From contig CANQQG010000006.1 of assembly GCA_947625875.1 (NCBI GenBank), positions 1-57,875 of the forward strand: a DNA stretch of 57,875 nt, given 5' to 3'. Source of the DNA: an uncultured Lachnospiraceae bacterium. Lineage in GTDB: Bacteria > Bacillota > Clostridia > Lachnospirales > Lachnospiraceae. The position numbers were made by a program, and so were the translations under genes. The notes below the pieces were generated by a model. That model made no database searches, was not told the origin of the DNA, and worked only from the letters and a program-made list of their open reading frames with translations. Shown piece by piece: positions 19,664-28,384 of the stretch. How positions within the stretch are numbered: position 1 is the first letter of the stretch; every line of letters begins with the position of its first letter.

Positions 19664-22081
19664 TTACTTCTGCACGATATTGACAATCCTGCCCGGGACA
19701 TAAATCTCCTTTACGATAGTTCCCGTCAGCTTATCCGCCACCGCTTCTTTTGCCTGCGCAAGCGCATCGTCTTTTGACGCGTCTTTTGCGATCGTGAGCG
19801 TCGCCCGGATCTTTCCATTGATCTGGACAGCGATCTCCACCGTCGCTTCCACCGTTTTCGCCTCGTCGTACTCCGGCCACTGCGTCTGATAAATACGCCC
19901 GTCATACCCCAAAATGGACCACAGCTCCTCCGTAATATGCGGCGCAACCGGATTCAGCAGGACAAGAAGCGTCCGGTATTCATCCCGCGTCACACTGCCT
20001 TTTTTATAAAAATCATTGATCAGCGCCATCATCGCCGCGATCGCCGTATTGTATTTCAGGTTTTCAAAGTCATTGCTGACTTTTTTGACGGTCTGGTGCA
20101 TTTTCGTCTCCAGATCTTTGGAATAACCGGCCTCCTGCGTCACAAGGTCCTGCAGCTTCCAGACGCGCTCCAAAAACCTGCGGCAGCCCTTTACGCCGTC
20201 TTCCGACCAGGATGCAGCCAGGTCGAACGCCCCGATAAACATCTCGTACGTGCGCAGCGTATCTGCGCCGTAATCTCTCACAATATCATCCGGATTTACG
20301 ACATTGCCCCTTGATTTTGACATCTTTTCCCCGTTCTCACCGAGGATCATGCCATGCGACGTACGTTTTTTATATGGCTCCGGGCATGGCACGACATTCT
20401 GGTCGTATAAAAACCTGTGCCAGAAACGGGAATACAATAAATGCAGCGTCGTATGCTCCATGCCGCCGTTGTACCAGTCAACCGGCATCCAGTAGTCCAG
20501 CGCTTCCCTGCCCGCCAGCGCTTCTTTATTTTTCGGATCCGTATAGCGCAGGAAATACCAGGAAGATCCTGCCCACTGCGGCATCGTGTCTGTTTCCCGT
20601 TTTGCCGGGCCGCCGCAGCAAGGACAGGTCGTGTTTACCCAGTCCGTCATTGCCGCCAGCGGGGACTCGCCGTTGTCCGTCGGCATATAGCTCTCCACCT
20701 CGGGAAGCTGCAGCGGCAATTCGCTTTCGTCGATCGGCTGGAATCCGCATTTTTCACATTCTACAATCGGAATCGGCTCTCCCCAGTAGCGCTGTCTGGA
20801 AAATACCCAGTCCCTCAGCTTATAGTTTACCTTTGCTGCGCCGATCTTTTTCTCCTCCAAAAATGCGATCATTTTTTCTTTTGCGTCTTTTACTTCCAGT
20901 CCATTGATAAAATCCGAATTGATCAAAACGCCGGTCGCCACATCCGTAAACGCGCCCTGCGAGATGTCCACTTCTTCCCCGTTTTTCGCAACAACCTGAA
21001 TCATCGGCAGGTTAAATTTCTTTGCAAACTCCCAGTCTCTTTCATCGTGTCCCGGAACTGCCATGATCGCGCCCGTCCCATAGGACATCAGGACATAATC
21101 GGAGATCCAGATCGGGATTTCCTTATTATTCACCGGGTTTATGGCTGTCAGGCCGTCTATGCAGACGCCGGTTTTTTCTTTCGCAAGCTCCGCGCGCTCA
21201 AAATCTGATTTTCGGGAAGCCTGGTCGCGGTAGCTTTCGATTTCTTCCCAGTTTTTAATCTCGTCTTTATATTTATCAATCATCGGATGCTCCGGTGAAA
21301 CAACCATATACGTCACGCCAAACAGCGTGTCGCAGCGCGTTGTGTAAATCCGCAGCTTATCTTCTTTTCCCCGGATCGAAAAATCGACCTCTGCGCCCTG
21401 CGAACGCCCAATCCAGTTTTTCTGTTGCACTTTGACGCGCTCGATATAATCGACGTCATTTAACCCTTCGATCAATTTGTCCGCATAGTCCGTAATCTTT
21501 AACATCCACTCGCTTTTCACTTTGCGGACGACCGGCGCGCCGCACCGCTCGCATACGCCGTTTACGACCTCTTCATTTGCCAGCCCGACCTTGCAGCTCG
21601 TACACCAGTTGATCGGCATTTCTTTTTTATATGCCAGCCCCGCCTTAAACAGCTTCAGGAAAATCCACTGCGTCCATTTATAATATTCCGGATCCGTCGT
21701 ATTGACTTCGCGGTCCCAGTCAAACGAATAGCCAAGCGCATGGAGCTGCCCCTTAAACCGTTTGACATTATTTGTCGTGACGACCTTCGGGTGGATCTTA
21801 TTTTTGATCGCATAATTCTCCGTCGGAAGCCCGAATGCGTCCCAGCCCATCGGGAACAGCACGTTGTAGCCCTGCATCCTGCGCTTGCGCGCCACGATGT
21901 CCAGCGCCGTATACGGCCTTGGGTGGCCTACATGAAGCCCCTGCCCGGACGGATATGGAAACTCTACCAGCGCATAGTATTTCGGCTTTGAGTAATCGTC
22001 CGTCGCCGCAAACGCTTTCTCCTCATCCCAAATATCCTGCCATTTTTTTTCGATCACCTTGTGATTATATAATTCTGACAT
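19664..22081 (-). CDS. leuS: Leucyl-tRNA synthetase
   Basis: An 805-residue class I synthetase charging tRNA-Leu. It has the HIGH-type motif HVGH (in [18 protein letters not shown]), the KMSKS-type motif EKMSKSRGN, and a zinc-like cluster [23 protein letters not shown] full editing domain (CP1) and C-terminal domain are also present. The start at 22081 has GGAGG seven bases before it; the 31 extra codons of the longer frame are Cys-rich and non-homologous. A clear promoter lies about 100 bases upstream. I see no obvious T-box leader in that short region. Confidence 0.98.
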   Translation of the reverse strand: MSELYNHKVIEKKWQDIWDEEKAFAATDDYSKPKYYALVEFPYPSGQGLHVGHPRPYTALDIVARKRRMQGYNVLFPMGWDAFGLPTENYAIKNKIHPKVVTTNNVKRFKGQLHALGYSFDWDREVNTTDPEYYKWTQWIFLKLFKAGLAYKKEMPINWCTSCKVGLANEEVVNGVCERCGAPVVRKVKSEWMLKITDYADKLIEGLNDVDYIERVKVQQKNWIGRSQGAEVDFSIRGKEDKLRIYTTRCDTLFGVTYMVVSPEHPMIDKYKDEIKNWEEIESYRDQASRKSDFERAELAKEKTGVCIDGLTAINPVNNKEIPIWISDYVLMSYGTGAIMAVPGHDERDWEFAKKFNLPMIQVVAKNGEEVDISQGAFTDVATGVLINSDFINGLEVKDAKEKMIAFLEEKKIGAAKVNYKLRDWVFSRQRYWGEPIPIVECEKCGFQPIDESELPLQLPEVESYMPTDNGESPLAAMTDWVNTTCPCCGGPAKRETDTMPQWAGSSWYFLRYTDPKNKEALAGREALDYWMPVDWYNGGMEHTTLHLLYSRFWHRFLYDQNVVPCPEPYKKRTSHGMILGENGEKMSKSRGNVVNPDDIVRDYGADTLRTYEMFIGAFDLAASWSEDGVKGCRRFLERVWKLQDLVTQEAGYSKDLETKMHQTVKKVSNDFENLKYNTAIAAMMALINDFYKKGSVTRDEYRTLLVLLNPVAPHITEELWSILGYDGRIYQTQWPEYDEAKTVEATVEIAVQINGKIRATLTIAKDASKDDALAQAKEAVADKLTGTIVKEIYVPGRIVNIVQK

Positions 22082-22178
22082 AACATCCTCCATCTGTCTG
22101 ATACATGATATGCAAAAAGATAAGCGTTCCCATCCGCAACGCTTTGCCGCCTGCTGCGCTGCGAATAGAAACACTTAA

Positions 22179-22206
22179 ATTTTACCATATCATTCCTATT
22201 TGTCAA
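22179..22206 (-). promoter_or_regulatory. Promoter of leuS
   Basis: On the minus strand, TTGACA (22206-22201), a 16-base spacer and TAAAAT (22184-22179). It is divergent from the HicB-like gene, whose start codon is only 29 bases from the -35 box, so the two genes could influence each other. Confidence 0.7.
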
Positions 22207-22234
22207 CGTTTCTGATGGAAAGAATATGTAATTA

Positions 22235-22630
22235 GTGTATCCGGCAGTATTTAAGCCATTTTCGGACGGAAGCGGCGGTTATGTGGTAGAGTTTCCCGAT
22301 CTGCCGGGGTGTGTGACAGGCGGGGATAATCTGGAGGAAGCTATTGAAATGGGAATCGATGCGGCAAGCGGATGGGTTCTGGGAGAATTGGAAAACGGGA
22401 AAGCGCTCCCCGCGGCGACTCCATATAGCAATGTGCCGACAGAAGCGGGAAGCATGGTAAACATGATCCTGCTCGACATGGACAGCTATACAGAAAAGTA
22501 TGGAGACAAAGCGGTAAGAAAAAATGTGACAATTCCGGCATGGCTCAATACATTTGCGGAAAAAAATAATCTGAATTTTTCAAAGACGCTGCAGGACGCT
22601 CTGTTTTCAATGGTTCAGGCAAAGCAGTAA
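22235..22630 (+). CDS. HicB-family antitoxin-like protein, no HicA partner seen
   Basis: A 131-residue protein. The N-terminal partial RNase H-like HicB fold is clear: VFKPFSDGSGGYVVEFPDLPGCVTGGDNLEEAIEMG. The C-terminal part (about 95-130, KNVTIPAWLNTFAEKNNLNFSKTLQDALF) is a ribbon-helix-helix DNA-binding domain, as in autoregulatory HicB proteins. Translation begins at GTG 22235 because an in-frame stop lies just upstream; the ribosome binding site is weak (GGAAAG). HicA toxins normally sit right before or after. Neither flank has a double-stranded-RNA-binding-like ORF, so it is an orphan or a former pair. Confidence 0.85.
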   Translation: MYPAVFKPFSDGSGGYVVEFPDLPGCVTGGDNLEEAIEMGIDAASGWVLGELENGKALPAATPYSNVPTEAGSMVNMILLDMDSYTEKYGDKAVRKNVTIPAWLNTFAEKNNLNFSKTLQDALFSMVQAKQ

Positions 22631-22844
22631 AAAAGGGATGATAACTGTTTACCGGAAGTCATTCAAACACAAAAAGCAAGGAATATATAAGCCATCTTGT
22701 TTTTTGTGTATCATGACATCTGCGCCGCTCTATAAAATCTGACCAATTATCTTATCAGATTCCTGACCGGTATCGACTACGAATTATTGCTCGGTGACTT
22801 CATATGGATTGTCACATCTGCACCTCCATATGCCCATCATTAAG
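22631..22844 (+). other. Gap with LysR remnant and AT-rich hairpin
   Basis: No gene is supported. A hairpin-like stretch at about 22670-22711 (ACACAAAAA ... TTTTTGTGT) could terminate the hicB transcript. A 33-base LysR fragment lies at 22767-22799 (see the separate entry). Confidence 0.4.
22767..22799 (+). repeat. First copy of a 33-bp LysR-gene fragment
   Basis: Identical at 32 of 33 positions to 24263-24295, in the same orientation. It encodes the GIDYELLLGD stretch of the LysR substrate-binding domain. Here it has no reading frame around it, so it is a remnant. Confidence 0.85.
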
Positions 22845-23459
22845 TTACTTTATGATTTTTAACAACTGAACAAGTTCATGCGGTTCATAGCCCGCTCTTT
22901 CTGATAATCGGCTGTCAAATTTCTGAAACCCCATTGCCTGATAAAATGACAACAGTTTTTCTTCATTTGATGTTTCCAAAAACACTACCATACCTCCGGC
23001 TAAATATTGCAACTGCTTTATCTGTTTCATTGCTAATCCAAGCAGTTCCTCACCCGTGATACGCTCATTTGCGCCATTATAGTAATTCTTCCCAAGCTGT
23101 GCGATCAAATAAGCCGCCAGATTATAGCTGTGGTTCAACTCATTCAACTCACTTACCCTGGCTAATTTTTTTCTGACCGTATTGCTAAATGGCTCTGCAT
23201 TTACTGTTATTGGCTTTATTGTAATGGCAAAGTATCCAACAAGCTCTGCATCTTCTGTCAAAAAAACAAGATATGTAACAGATTGCTGTTTCTTAGCAAA
23301 TTCAACGGATTGGTTCTTTGCAAACCTCTCCACATCCTTATTCTTTTCACACGAAAACTCGGAAAGAACCTGAAATAATTCATCCTCTCCGAGTTCTCCG
23401 TTTTGACCATTCAAATACTCACGAATGTTGAATACTGTATATTTATTTGTTTCCTGCAT
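22845..23459 (-). CDS. GNAT-family acetyltransferase, toxin-like partner
   Basis: A 204-residue protein with a GNAT layout: strands around YLVFLTEDAELVGYFAITIKPI, the acetyl-CoA-binding region near YLIAQLGKNYYNGANERITG, and the typical closing pattern FLETSNEEKLLSFYQAMGFQKFDSR. It starts at 23459 and overlaps the end of a 64-residue gene by 17 bp. Such tight pairs of a small DNA-binding protein and a GNAT enzyme are known as type II toxin-antitoxin modules, in which the enzyme acetylates charged tRNA. This equivalence is inferred. The pair lies in a rearranged patch, consistent with horizontal transfer. Confidence 0.75.
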   Translation of the reverse strand: MQETNKYTVFNIREYLNGQNGELGEDELFQVLSEFSCEKNKDVERFAKNQSVEFAKKQQSVTYLVFLTEDAELVGYFAITIKPITVNAEPFSNTVRKKLARVSELNELNHSYNLAAYLIAQLGKNYYNGANERITGEELLGLAMKQIKQLQYLAGGMVVFLETSNEEKLLSFYQAMGFQKFDSRLSERAGYEPHELVQLLKIIK

Positions 23460-23637
23460 TCGCTTTCTTCCTTTTCTCCATAAATTTTGCTATATCTTTC
23501 GGATCAGTCAAAAAAGTTGCGCTCACTTTGATCGGGGGCGTCTGATCATTGGCAGACGCTTCAATCGCATCGGCGAACATCTCCACCTGCCTTTTGCCCG
23601 ATATGACAAAATTTTTCGTGATGCTTGAAGTTGCCAT
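23443..23637 (-). CDS. Small antitoxin-like protein paired with the GNAT gene
   Basis: A 64-residue basic/acidic protein starting MATSSITKNFVISGKRQVEM and ending FMEKRKKANAGNK. The ATG at 23637 has a perfect AAGGAGGTG box seven bases upstream; the longer frame to 23682 does not. A 26-bp perfect palindrome lies 28 bases upstream and would suit autoregulation by a dimer. Gene order (small gene first, overlapping enzyme second) fits a toxin-antitoxin module. I do not see a classical ribbon-helix-helix signature with confidence, so the antitoxin label is by context. Confidence 0.65.
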   Translation of the reverse strand: MATSSITKNFVISGKRQVEMFADAIEASANDQTPPIKVSATFLTDPKDIAKFMEKRKKANAGNK

Positions 23638-23664
23638 AAGAAACACCTCCTTTGTCAGTACATG

Positions 23665-23690
23665 ATTATTATTTGCCTGCAAATAATAAT
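23665..23690. promoter_or_regulatory. 26-bp perfect palindrome, candidate TA operator
   Basis: ATTATTATTTGC, CT, GCAAATAATAAT: two perfect twelve-base arms with a two-base centre. It lies 28-53 bases upstream of the antitoxin-like ATG. The position between promoter region and start suggests a binding site for the module's own repressor. Confidence 0.65.
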
Positions 23691-23799
23691 ATGGCTCATT
23701 CTAAACATAGTTATTCTTTGCTTACTCATACTTTCCTGACTATATTTTATGATGTTTCCGCCGCTTTTGCAATAAAAATTTTTTGAAATCTATATGTCG

Positions 23800-24242
23800 T
23801 CAGACTCCCGCAAATAAAGTCCCGATACTTTCACCATTTATTATCCCGTACAAAGACGATGGATTTTTCCCGTTTGTAATGATTGTATCGATGCCCTGCT
23901 CTGTCGCATACCGGGTGGCTTTTAACTTTGTCCTCATTCCCCCTGTTCCACGTCTTGAGCCTGCCCCGCCCGCCATTTGATACATCTCGTCCGTAATCCT
24001 GTCAATTCTGGATATTAAGCGCGCCTGGACATTTTTGTGCGGATCGCTGTCATACAGACCGTCTATGTCAGAAAAAATAACCAGTTTATCCGCCTGGCAT
24101 AACACCGCCACAACCGCCGACAGCATATCATTATCTCCAAATAACTGTTCCTCGGACTGTATTTCATCATAGCTGACAGAGTCGTTCGCATTTACAACAG
24201 GTATAATGCCCATTTCAAGCAGGGTGTTGAATGTATTGATCA
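23800..24242 (-). pseudogene. proB: Truncated glutamate 5-kinase
   Basis: About 147 codons match the C-terminal half of the glutamate 5-kinase domain of proline synthesis: NTLLEMGIIPVVNANDSVSYDEI, FGDNDMLSAVVA, FSDIDGLYDSDPH and GTGGMRTKLKATRYATEQGI. The first half of the protein, with the glutamate-binding part, is missing. Upstream of about 24240 the DNA switches abruptly into a LysR gene on the other strand. No PUA domain follows, as in many Firmicute forms. An internal ATG at 24213 gives a 137-residue frame, but it would lack half the fold. No proA is nearby. I regard it as dead. Confidence 0.85.
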
Positions 24243-24777
24243 GAAATTCCAGTCCGACTATCCCGGTATTGACTACGAATTATTGCTCGGTGACTATACG
24301 GAGATAGAAAACTGGATTTTAGAAGGGCGCGTTGACTGCGGCTTTCTTCGCCTGCCCGCGAATGCCGAACTGGAAACCAGCTTTTTAGAACAGGACAAAT
24401 TACTTGCAGTGTTACCAGTGACACACCCGCTTGCTGATTGTGACCGATTTCCGGTCAATGCCCTCTGCGACTATCCTTTTATGCTTTTGGAAAAAGGCGC
24501 AAAGGCGGAAATTTCAGAAATATTTGAAAAATGCGGCCTTTCTCCCAAAATCCATTTCACAACATGGGATGACTACGCTATTATGTCAATGGTGGAGAGC
24601 GGATTAGGCGTCAGTATACTTCCTCAGCTTATTTTACAGCGTATTCCGTACCGCATTGTCACAAAGGAACTGGATGTTCCCGCATACCGCAATATCGGCC
24701 TGGCAGTGCGGAATAAAAAAAGCGTGTCTTTAGCTGTTAAAAAATTCTTAGAGTATCTGCCTTACCGGAATGATTAG
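24243..24777 (+). pseudogene. LysR-family regulator, substrate-binding domain only
   Basis: The frame begins inside the substrate-binding domain (KFQSDYPGIDYELLLGDYTE) and runs to its natural end (KKFLEYLPYRND), with an intact LDKLLAVLPVTHPLA strand and MVESGLGVSILPQL effector region. The N-terminal winged-helix DNA-binding domain (about 90 residues) and the first part of the effector domain are missing. The DNA before 24243 is a proB fragment in the opposite direction. A TTG at 24283 would be the first possible start. A loss-of-function remnant is the best reading. Confidence 0.85.
24263..24295 (+). repeat. Second copy of the 33-bp LysR fragment
   Basis: This is the in-frame copy inside the LysR pseudogene, the partner of 22767-22799. 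The two direct repeats bracket the GNAT/antitoxin pair and the proB fragment. Confidence 0.85.
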
Positions 24778-24838
24778 CTTTTGATAGAGTTATCCCCTGT
24801 TACCTGGACATAAGGGATAAAAAGATATATACTTTAAT

Positions 24839-25090
24839 TTATCCTTTTAAACCGCGTGATTGTCTGTCCATATCTTCAATCACAATATCATAAATTTCAC
24901 CTAAAGAAGCGCAATATTCAAGAACTTTCCATGGCTCATTTGTGTGAAAATGGATTTTAATCATATCTTCGTCTCCAACTGCCAATAGGCAGTCTCCATT
25001 AAAATGGTTTGTAAAATATTCGCTTATTTCATCTTCATCAAGTTCATTACCTTCAATGAGTAATTGTGTGTCGTATTTAAATACTAACAT
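24839..25090 (-). CDS. Small DAK/FakA-middle-domain protein
   Basis: An 83-residue protein beginning MLVFKYDTQLLIEGNELDED. The core GDCLLAVGDEDMIKIHFHTNEPWKVLEYCASLGEIYDIVIEDM closely resembles the middle domain of dihydroxyacetone-kinase-like FakA proteins. In these, GD..LLVVGDDD.IKVHVHT is characteristic. Stand-alone versions of this domain are annotated in clostridia as kinase to dihydroxyacetone kinase. The ATG at 25090 has GAGGAGG nine bases upstream; the longer frame lacks a box. It contains neither the nucleotide-binding DhaL part nor the DegV part, so its role on its own is unclear. Confidence 0.75.
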   Translation of the reverse strand: MLVFKYDTQLLIEGNELDEDEISEYFTNHFNGDCLLAVGDEDMIKIHFHTNEPWKVLEYCASLGEIYDIVIEDMDRQSRGLKG

Positions 25091-25141
25091 TTTATTTTTC
25101 CTCCTCAAATCCCGAATCGTTCCACTCCCATAATACCACAA

Positions 25142-25350
25142 TCACGCCCATTTTCCTATCACGTTTTCATTAAATTTCTTCCCCTCCGCCTTAGTCCTGC
25201 TGACAGTCTCCTGTCTGCCGTTGTTCTGCTCCACACATTCAAGGTTGGCATTATTATTGGCAATGACAATTATCTACTGCATAAATTTTACCGAACTTTC
25301 AGTAAGACGAAAGCCTGATTTTTTATCCATCAGCGCTAATCAACTTTATC
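25142..25350. other. Gap with no supported gene
   Basis: On the minus strand an open stretch at about 25145-25260 reads like part of a protein (NLECVEQNNGRQETVSRT..) but has no start or binding site. It may be a scar of an earlier gene. No promoter or terminator is evident. Confidence 0.3.
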
Positions 25351-26940
25351 TTACACAACCGTTTCCACAATCGTCTTATCGCCAATTACAATCGTCTTTT
25401 TTCCAGTTTCTTTCTTTTTGTTAAAATTAAAGCTTAACATATAGCCTTTATCCTGATGAAAATAATCCAGGTAATCAGCAAGCTGCCGTTCCCCGCGTTC
25501 ATGATATTCGTTTCCGCGCCAGATTTTCATTTCTATGACAAACTGCTCGCCTGCATAATCTACAATGACATCCGTACACCGTTCGTCTCTTGTCTGAGCC
25601 TCTATGTAATAATGGCCCGTACCATTTATAATCGGCCTCAGATACAGCAAAAACAGCCTGCGCCCGTCATTCTCCAAAAATTTTTCGTCACCGCCGCCGT
25701 AAATCTCCTGAAAATGCTCTGCAAACTTTTCCATCACACACTCCATATCAAGCCTGCCGCCGGGAATAAACTGATTCCTGTCCTCTTTGGCCTGTCGGCT
25801 CATCGCAGCCGTCAATTCTTCCTCTGATAAAAAAAGATCATATAAGAGCGTCTCAAAAATACGGTTTGCAACTTTAATCTCCACACCATCATTTACAGCA
25901 TATCCAAACATACACGCCAGCTCCATCGTATGATTCAGTAGATTATACGCCATCCGCTCCCCTTTAAACAGCATCGCATAAAACATCTGTTTTAATTCCG
26001 GATATTCACTGATATGCTTAAACATACTGTCAAACAGCGTTTTCTTCGTCCTTAATATAATTTGGACGGCCCCCTTAACGCCTTCCCTTGTCCAGACATT
26101 TCCGCCGCCTGTGGGCCCGTTAATACGATCCGGCGTTTCATCCATAATCTTACAGATCGCCGACGCCAGAAACGGATATCCCGACGTATACTGCCAGATC
26201 TCATCCGCAACCGCATGAATGTCCATGCCGGTATGATGGTCCGCCTCATACGCCGCAAGCATTTCTGCGATCTGGCCGGAGGAAAAATTCATATCCAGGC
26301 CAAAATCCGCCGCTATATTCCAGGGACTGTTATACTGCCGCTCGGAATCGGGGCGTATTTTTGATTTCAGGTTCTTAATGTCATATACCCCGGCAAGGAT
26401 AACAGAATGAAAAATCGGCCGCCTGTCCCTTGCAAGATAATATCTCCTCAGCTGTGAAAGAAAATCTATGAACACCTGATTATTGGATGCATTGTCCACC
26501 TCATCAATGATCAATACAATCGGCCGGTCTGCGCGCCCGCATAATTCGCTCAACACGCCAAACATCTCCCGGATGCTTTTATCCGCAGTATCCTTTGCAA
26601 ACTCCTCCAATGGCCGCGCCAGCTCTTTTTCTTCCGGCGCGCTCTCCGCAAGGGAAAAAAGAAATTCTTCGGCAAAAGCATGAACAAACGTCCCCGCGTT
26701 TACAAACTCCTCACTCCCGATACCCTGAAAATCCATAAAAACCACGATATATTCTTCTTTTAAATATTCTGCAAGCGCCGTGAGCGTTGTCGTCTTGCCG
26801 TACTGCCGCCCCCTGTTCATGACAAAATATTTTTCCCGGTCCACAAACTGCTCCTTAATGATCCCAAGCCGCTCATCAAGGGATACCATATAATGCCTGT
26901 CCGGCCTGCAGCTTCCCTCTGTATTAAAATAACGCGCCAT
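25351..26940 (-). CDS. AAA-like ATPase with C-terminal PD-(D/E)XK domain
   Basis: A 529-residue protein of the AAA-ATPase-like plus PD-(D/E)XK family that is common and multi-copy in gut Firmicutes and Bacteroidetes. The P-loop is GRQYGKTTTL at about residue 45, the Walker B-like segment is PIVLIIDEVDNAS, and the C-terminal nuclease-like core (about 450-520) shows CTDVIVDYAGEQFVIEMKIWRGNEYHERGERQL, with the D and ExK residues. Its function is unproven in most hosts; defence or mobile-element roles have been proposed. The start at 26940 has an AAGGGG box. It stands alone, separated from neighbours by about 100-260 bp. Confidence 0.88.
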   Translation of the reverse strand: MARYFNTEGSCRPDRHYMVSLDERLGIIKEQFVDREKYFVMNRGRQYGKTTTLTALAEYLKEEYIVVFMDFQGIGSEEFVNAGTFVHAFAEEFLFSLAESAPEEKELARPLEEFAKDTADKSIREMFGVLSELCGRADRPIVLIIDEVDNASNNQVFIDFLSQLRRYYLARDRRPIFHSVILAGVYDIKNLKSKIRPDSERQYNSPWNIAADFGLDMNFSSGQIAEMLAAYEADHHTGMDIHAVADEIWQYTSGYPFLASAICKIMDETPDRINGPTGGGNVWTREGVKGAVQIILRTKKTLFDSMFKHISEYPELKQMFYAMLFKGERMAYNLLNHTMELACMFGYAVNDGVEIKVANRIFETLLYDLFLSEEELTAAMSRQAKEDRNQFIPGGRLDMECVMEKFAEHFQEIYGGGDEKFLENDGRRLFLLYLRPIINGTGHYYIEAQTRDERCTDVIVDYAGEQFVIEMKIWRGNEYHERGERQLADYLDYFHQDKGYMLSFNFNKKKETGKKTIVIGDKTIVETVV

Positions 26941-27044
26941 AATTACTGTCCCCTTCTGTTTCTATTCTTTTTCTTTCCCGGCATTTTTTCTCAACGCCAC
27001 TTCAAAAACCGGCAGACTCTGCCCCTGCCATACATCAACGCCCC

Positions 27045-28358
27045 CTAAAACGAATCCACACTGACCGCCACAAGATGGTCAATCGGCGACAGGCTCTTCC
27101 CGTTGCCATCCGTCCCCTCATGGTATTTCTGCGCGCCCGATTCAAACAAAACGATCAGTTCATCATCCAGGATCTCCACCTCTTCCGAGCAGGGCGGCAT
27201 CTCCACGCACTCCGCAGGCTTTTCCGGATCTTTGCTGAGCGCATACGCCGAATCATAAAATTTAATATAAGACGACTTGCCGCGCCCAAAAGAAGTGCTC
27301 AGATACACATGCCCGTCCCCGTCAAACGCAACCCCCTGCACCTTATCGGGAATGGCAAATTCCTCACATTCCACAAGCGCATCGTCTTCAAAACGATAAG
27401 ACCTCATGACCGATTTAAAAAAACGGGTATGCGTCGCAATCCAGAGTTTTCCATTATAATACGTGATACAGGACGGGGAATTGGACACCCGGTATTCCTC
27501 GCAATGCTCCGTAATTCCGGAAATATCAATGATCTTTTTTGGCTTATGCGCGGCGATTTCTTTCACAAAAGCATAATCCAGCCGCTGGATCGTCCGGTAA
27601 TTGGAATGGCAGATCCAGATATTTTCCCCATCAAACGCAATGCCGCCCAGATGGCTGCCCTCCCGCATGGAAAGCGTCACGAGGTATTCTCCTGTTTTTA
27701 CGTCAAAAATATGCAGGCAGCCGGATGTGCGGCGGCTTCCTGTACTGTAAGTCGAAACCATAATAAAATCATCTGAGATGCACAGGCCCTGCGGGCACTG
27801 GTCAAGGCTGTATGTGCGCCCGCTGCCATAATCCGCAAACCTTGTATACGGCATTCCCGGTATATCAATATTTTCCAGTATGCGGTAATTCATATTGGAA
27901 AGTTTTTTCTCCGGCGCGCGCGTCAGGCTCCCGGAAACATAAGAATACATCTGGATATTCATAGAATTTGAAATTTTTTTCGTCCATTTCGCATAGAGGA
28001 TCAGATTCCCCCTGTCACAATCTTCAATCTCCGTAATCGGAAATTTATAGCTGCTGTCCAAATACCAGCCGGCAAAATTATAGCCCTCCCGCTCCGGCGG
28101 CATGAGCTTTAAGGGCAGCAGCTGTTCATAATAAACATTCGGATTCAGATAATGGTTTGCGCCCAGATTCAGATTATAAATAATGTCATATACCGGAATC
28201 GAGCTGTTTACGTTTGTTGATTCATTTAAAACAAACGTGCGGTCAAAAGGAGAAGACGAACGCTGCCACGCCGCGCCGCGCCTTTTTAACAATTGCGGCT
28301 GCTCGATCATAAGAACAACTGCCAGCAAAACACAAAGCGTTGTACGCAGCGGCTTCAT
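27045..28358 (-). CDS. Secreted beta-propeller protein with an InlB-type repeat
   Basis: A 437-residue exported protein. A short basic start and hydrophobic stretch (MKPLRTTLCVLLAVVLMI) look like a signal peptide or anchor. One Listeria-Bacteroides (Flg_new/InlB B) repeat occurs at about 85-125, with YNFAGWYLDSSYKFPITEI and LYAKW. The rest (about 165-435) is a six- or seven-bladed propeller of repeating motifs such as GIAFDGENIWICHSN, CITYYNGKLWIATH and GVAFDGDGHVYLSTS. AAGGAG lies nine bases before the ATG. The architecture suggests cell-surface recognition; the ligand is unknown. It is 26 bp downstream of the EF-G-like gene. Confidence 0.85.
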   Translation of the reverse strand: MKPLRTTLCVLLAVVLMIEQPQLLKRRGAAWQRSSSPFDRTFVLNESTNVNSSIPVYDIIYNLNLGANHYLNPNVYYEQLLPLKLMPPEREGYNFAGWYLDSSYKFPITEIEDCDRGNLILYAKWTKKISNSMNIQMYSYVSGSLTRAPEKKLSNMNYRILENIDIPGMPYTRFADYGSGRTYSLDQCPQGLCISDDFIMVSTYSTGSRRTSGCLHIFDVKTGEYLVTLSMREGSHLGGIAFDGENIWICHSNYRTIQRLDYAFVKEIAAHKPKKIIDISGITEHCEEYRVSNSPSCITYYNGKLWIATHTRFFKSVMRSYRFEDDALVECEEFAIPDKVQGVAFDGDGHVYLSTSFGRGKSSYIKFYDSAYALSKDPEKPAECVEMPPCSEEVEILDDELIVLFESGAQKYHEGTDGNGKSLSPIDHLVAVSVDSF

Positions 28359-28384
28359 CCTGTCTTCTCCTTTCGTTTGTAAAA

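Noticed and set aside
20311-21208. Plus-strand frames of 198 and 255 codons inside leuS
   Set aside because: Antisense shadows of leuS with Arg/Ser/Pro bias and no start signals.
22082-22180. A T-box leader for leuS
   Set aside because: The promoter is only about 100 bases from the ATG, which leaves too little leader for a T-box; no AGGGTGGNACCGCG-type bulge is seen.
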